Source: a virus | DNA length: 31,020 bases | IMG/VR virus record: IMGVR_UViG_3300019759_000014 | Location: 1 to 31,020 of that record | Direction: 5' to 3' (one strand) | Shown: one piece after another, positions 30,783-31,020 of the stretch | Numbering within the stretch: position 1 is the stretch's first letter | Layout of the letters: each line of letters opens with the position of its first letter | The notes under the pieces: model-generated | The model's input: the letters and a program-made list of their open reading frames with translations, nothing else | Databases searched by the model: none | What the model was told of the DNA's origin: nothing | Translations under genes and position numbers: made by a program

Positions 30783-31011
30783 CTTCTACTCCTCTAAAAT
30801 CTGCATCTATATACTCTAGTCTATCTTCTACGCAGTTAACTATATCTTTCACTGTTTGCCATGCCATAATGTTTGAAAACTCTATATCTTCAAGCCCAAA
30901 GTTTTTTACCACTACATCAGCAAATGCAACTATATCCATAGCTTCTAGCCCTATATCTCTAAAGTAATCTGATTCTTTAACCTCTTCAAGCGTGTTAAAA
31001 TCAATCTTCAT
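30775..31011 (-). CDS. acyl-carrier-protein-like protein lacking the phosphopantetheine serine, 78 aa
   Basis: Residues about 15-63 (DYFRDIGLEAMDIVAFADVV, then a short FGLED turn and TVKDIVNCVEDRLE) resemble helices II-IV of acyl carrier proteins; the segment IGLEAMD aligns with LGaDSLD, so Ala24 stands where the modified serine would be. The length (78 aa) equals a normal ACP, but helix I is not recognisable. Without the serine it could not carry an acyl chain. I rate the ACP link as tentative. ATG 31011 is nine bases from the window edge, so its ribosome site is only partly visible. Confidence 0.5.
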   Translation of the reverse strand: MKIDFNTLEEVKESDYFRDIGLEAMDIVAFADVVVKNFGLEDIEFSNIMAWQTVKDIVNCVEDRLEYIDADFRGVEDE

Positions 31012-31020
31012 AAGTTCAAT

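Noticed and set aside
1-31020. CRISPR array, tRNA, rRNA, IS element or integrase/attachment site
   Set aside because: No regularly spaced repeats, no cloverleaf-like or rRNA-like sequence, and no transposase or integrase motifs were seen; the only clear direct repeat is the coding one at 22013-22092.

Overview
The window is a contiguous piece of an AT-rich tailed-bacteriophage or prophage genome with long, lambda-type siphovirus morphogenesis genes. No bacterial housekeeping gene, rRNA, tRNA, IS element or CRISPR array is visible. The host is inferred only: the base composition and the T-rich promoters with TATAAT boxes but poor -35 elements would suit a Campylobacterota host (Sulfurimonas/Arcobacter-like), but nothing in the window proves this.

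Left part, + strand (1-7314): the end of a gene with DnaJ-type CxxCxGxG zinc motifs; a block of small unknown genes (483-2714) joined by 1-4 base stop/start overlaps; a two-gene operon encoding a 431-aa virion/fibre-like protein (2751-4315) followed by ssb (4335-4871); then a second block of small genes ending with a dUTPase that carries an insertion (6311-6886) and a zinc-ribbon protein. One small gene here is split by an A9 run (1230-1515) and another by an in-frame TAA (5834-6079).

Middle and right, - strand (7297-31011): one convoy read right to left. It starts with small accessory genes (31011-26845: ACP-like protein, YopX-family proteins, a methyltransferase region that looks chimeric, a DUF4406/DUF7768-like protein, a Cys/HTH-like protein, a RusA-type resolvase). 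The morphogenesis module then follows lambda order: gpW-like joiner, portal, S49 prohead protease with a nested scaffold, decoration protein, major capsid protein, connector and tail-completion proteins, tail tube, G/GT chaperones with a GGGAAAG slippery site, a 1665-aa tape measure protein, tail tip and fibre proteins and a fibre-assembly-like protein. It ends with a membrane-anchored papain-like cysteine peptidase and a lysis cassette (holin, lytic transglycosylase, overlapping spanin pair, extra one-TM protein). No large terminase is present, although lambda order would put it just upstream of gpW.

Regulation: four promoters (three +, one -) carry the palindrome TTGATnnnnGTCAA exactly 22 bases upstream of the -10 box. 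That centres it at -41.5, the class II position of CRP/FNR-type activators, and none has a usable -35 box. This looks like a phage regulon driven by a CRP/FNR-like or other dyad-binding activator and is the most interesting signal here. One of the sites also forms the stem of the ssb terminator.
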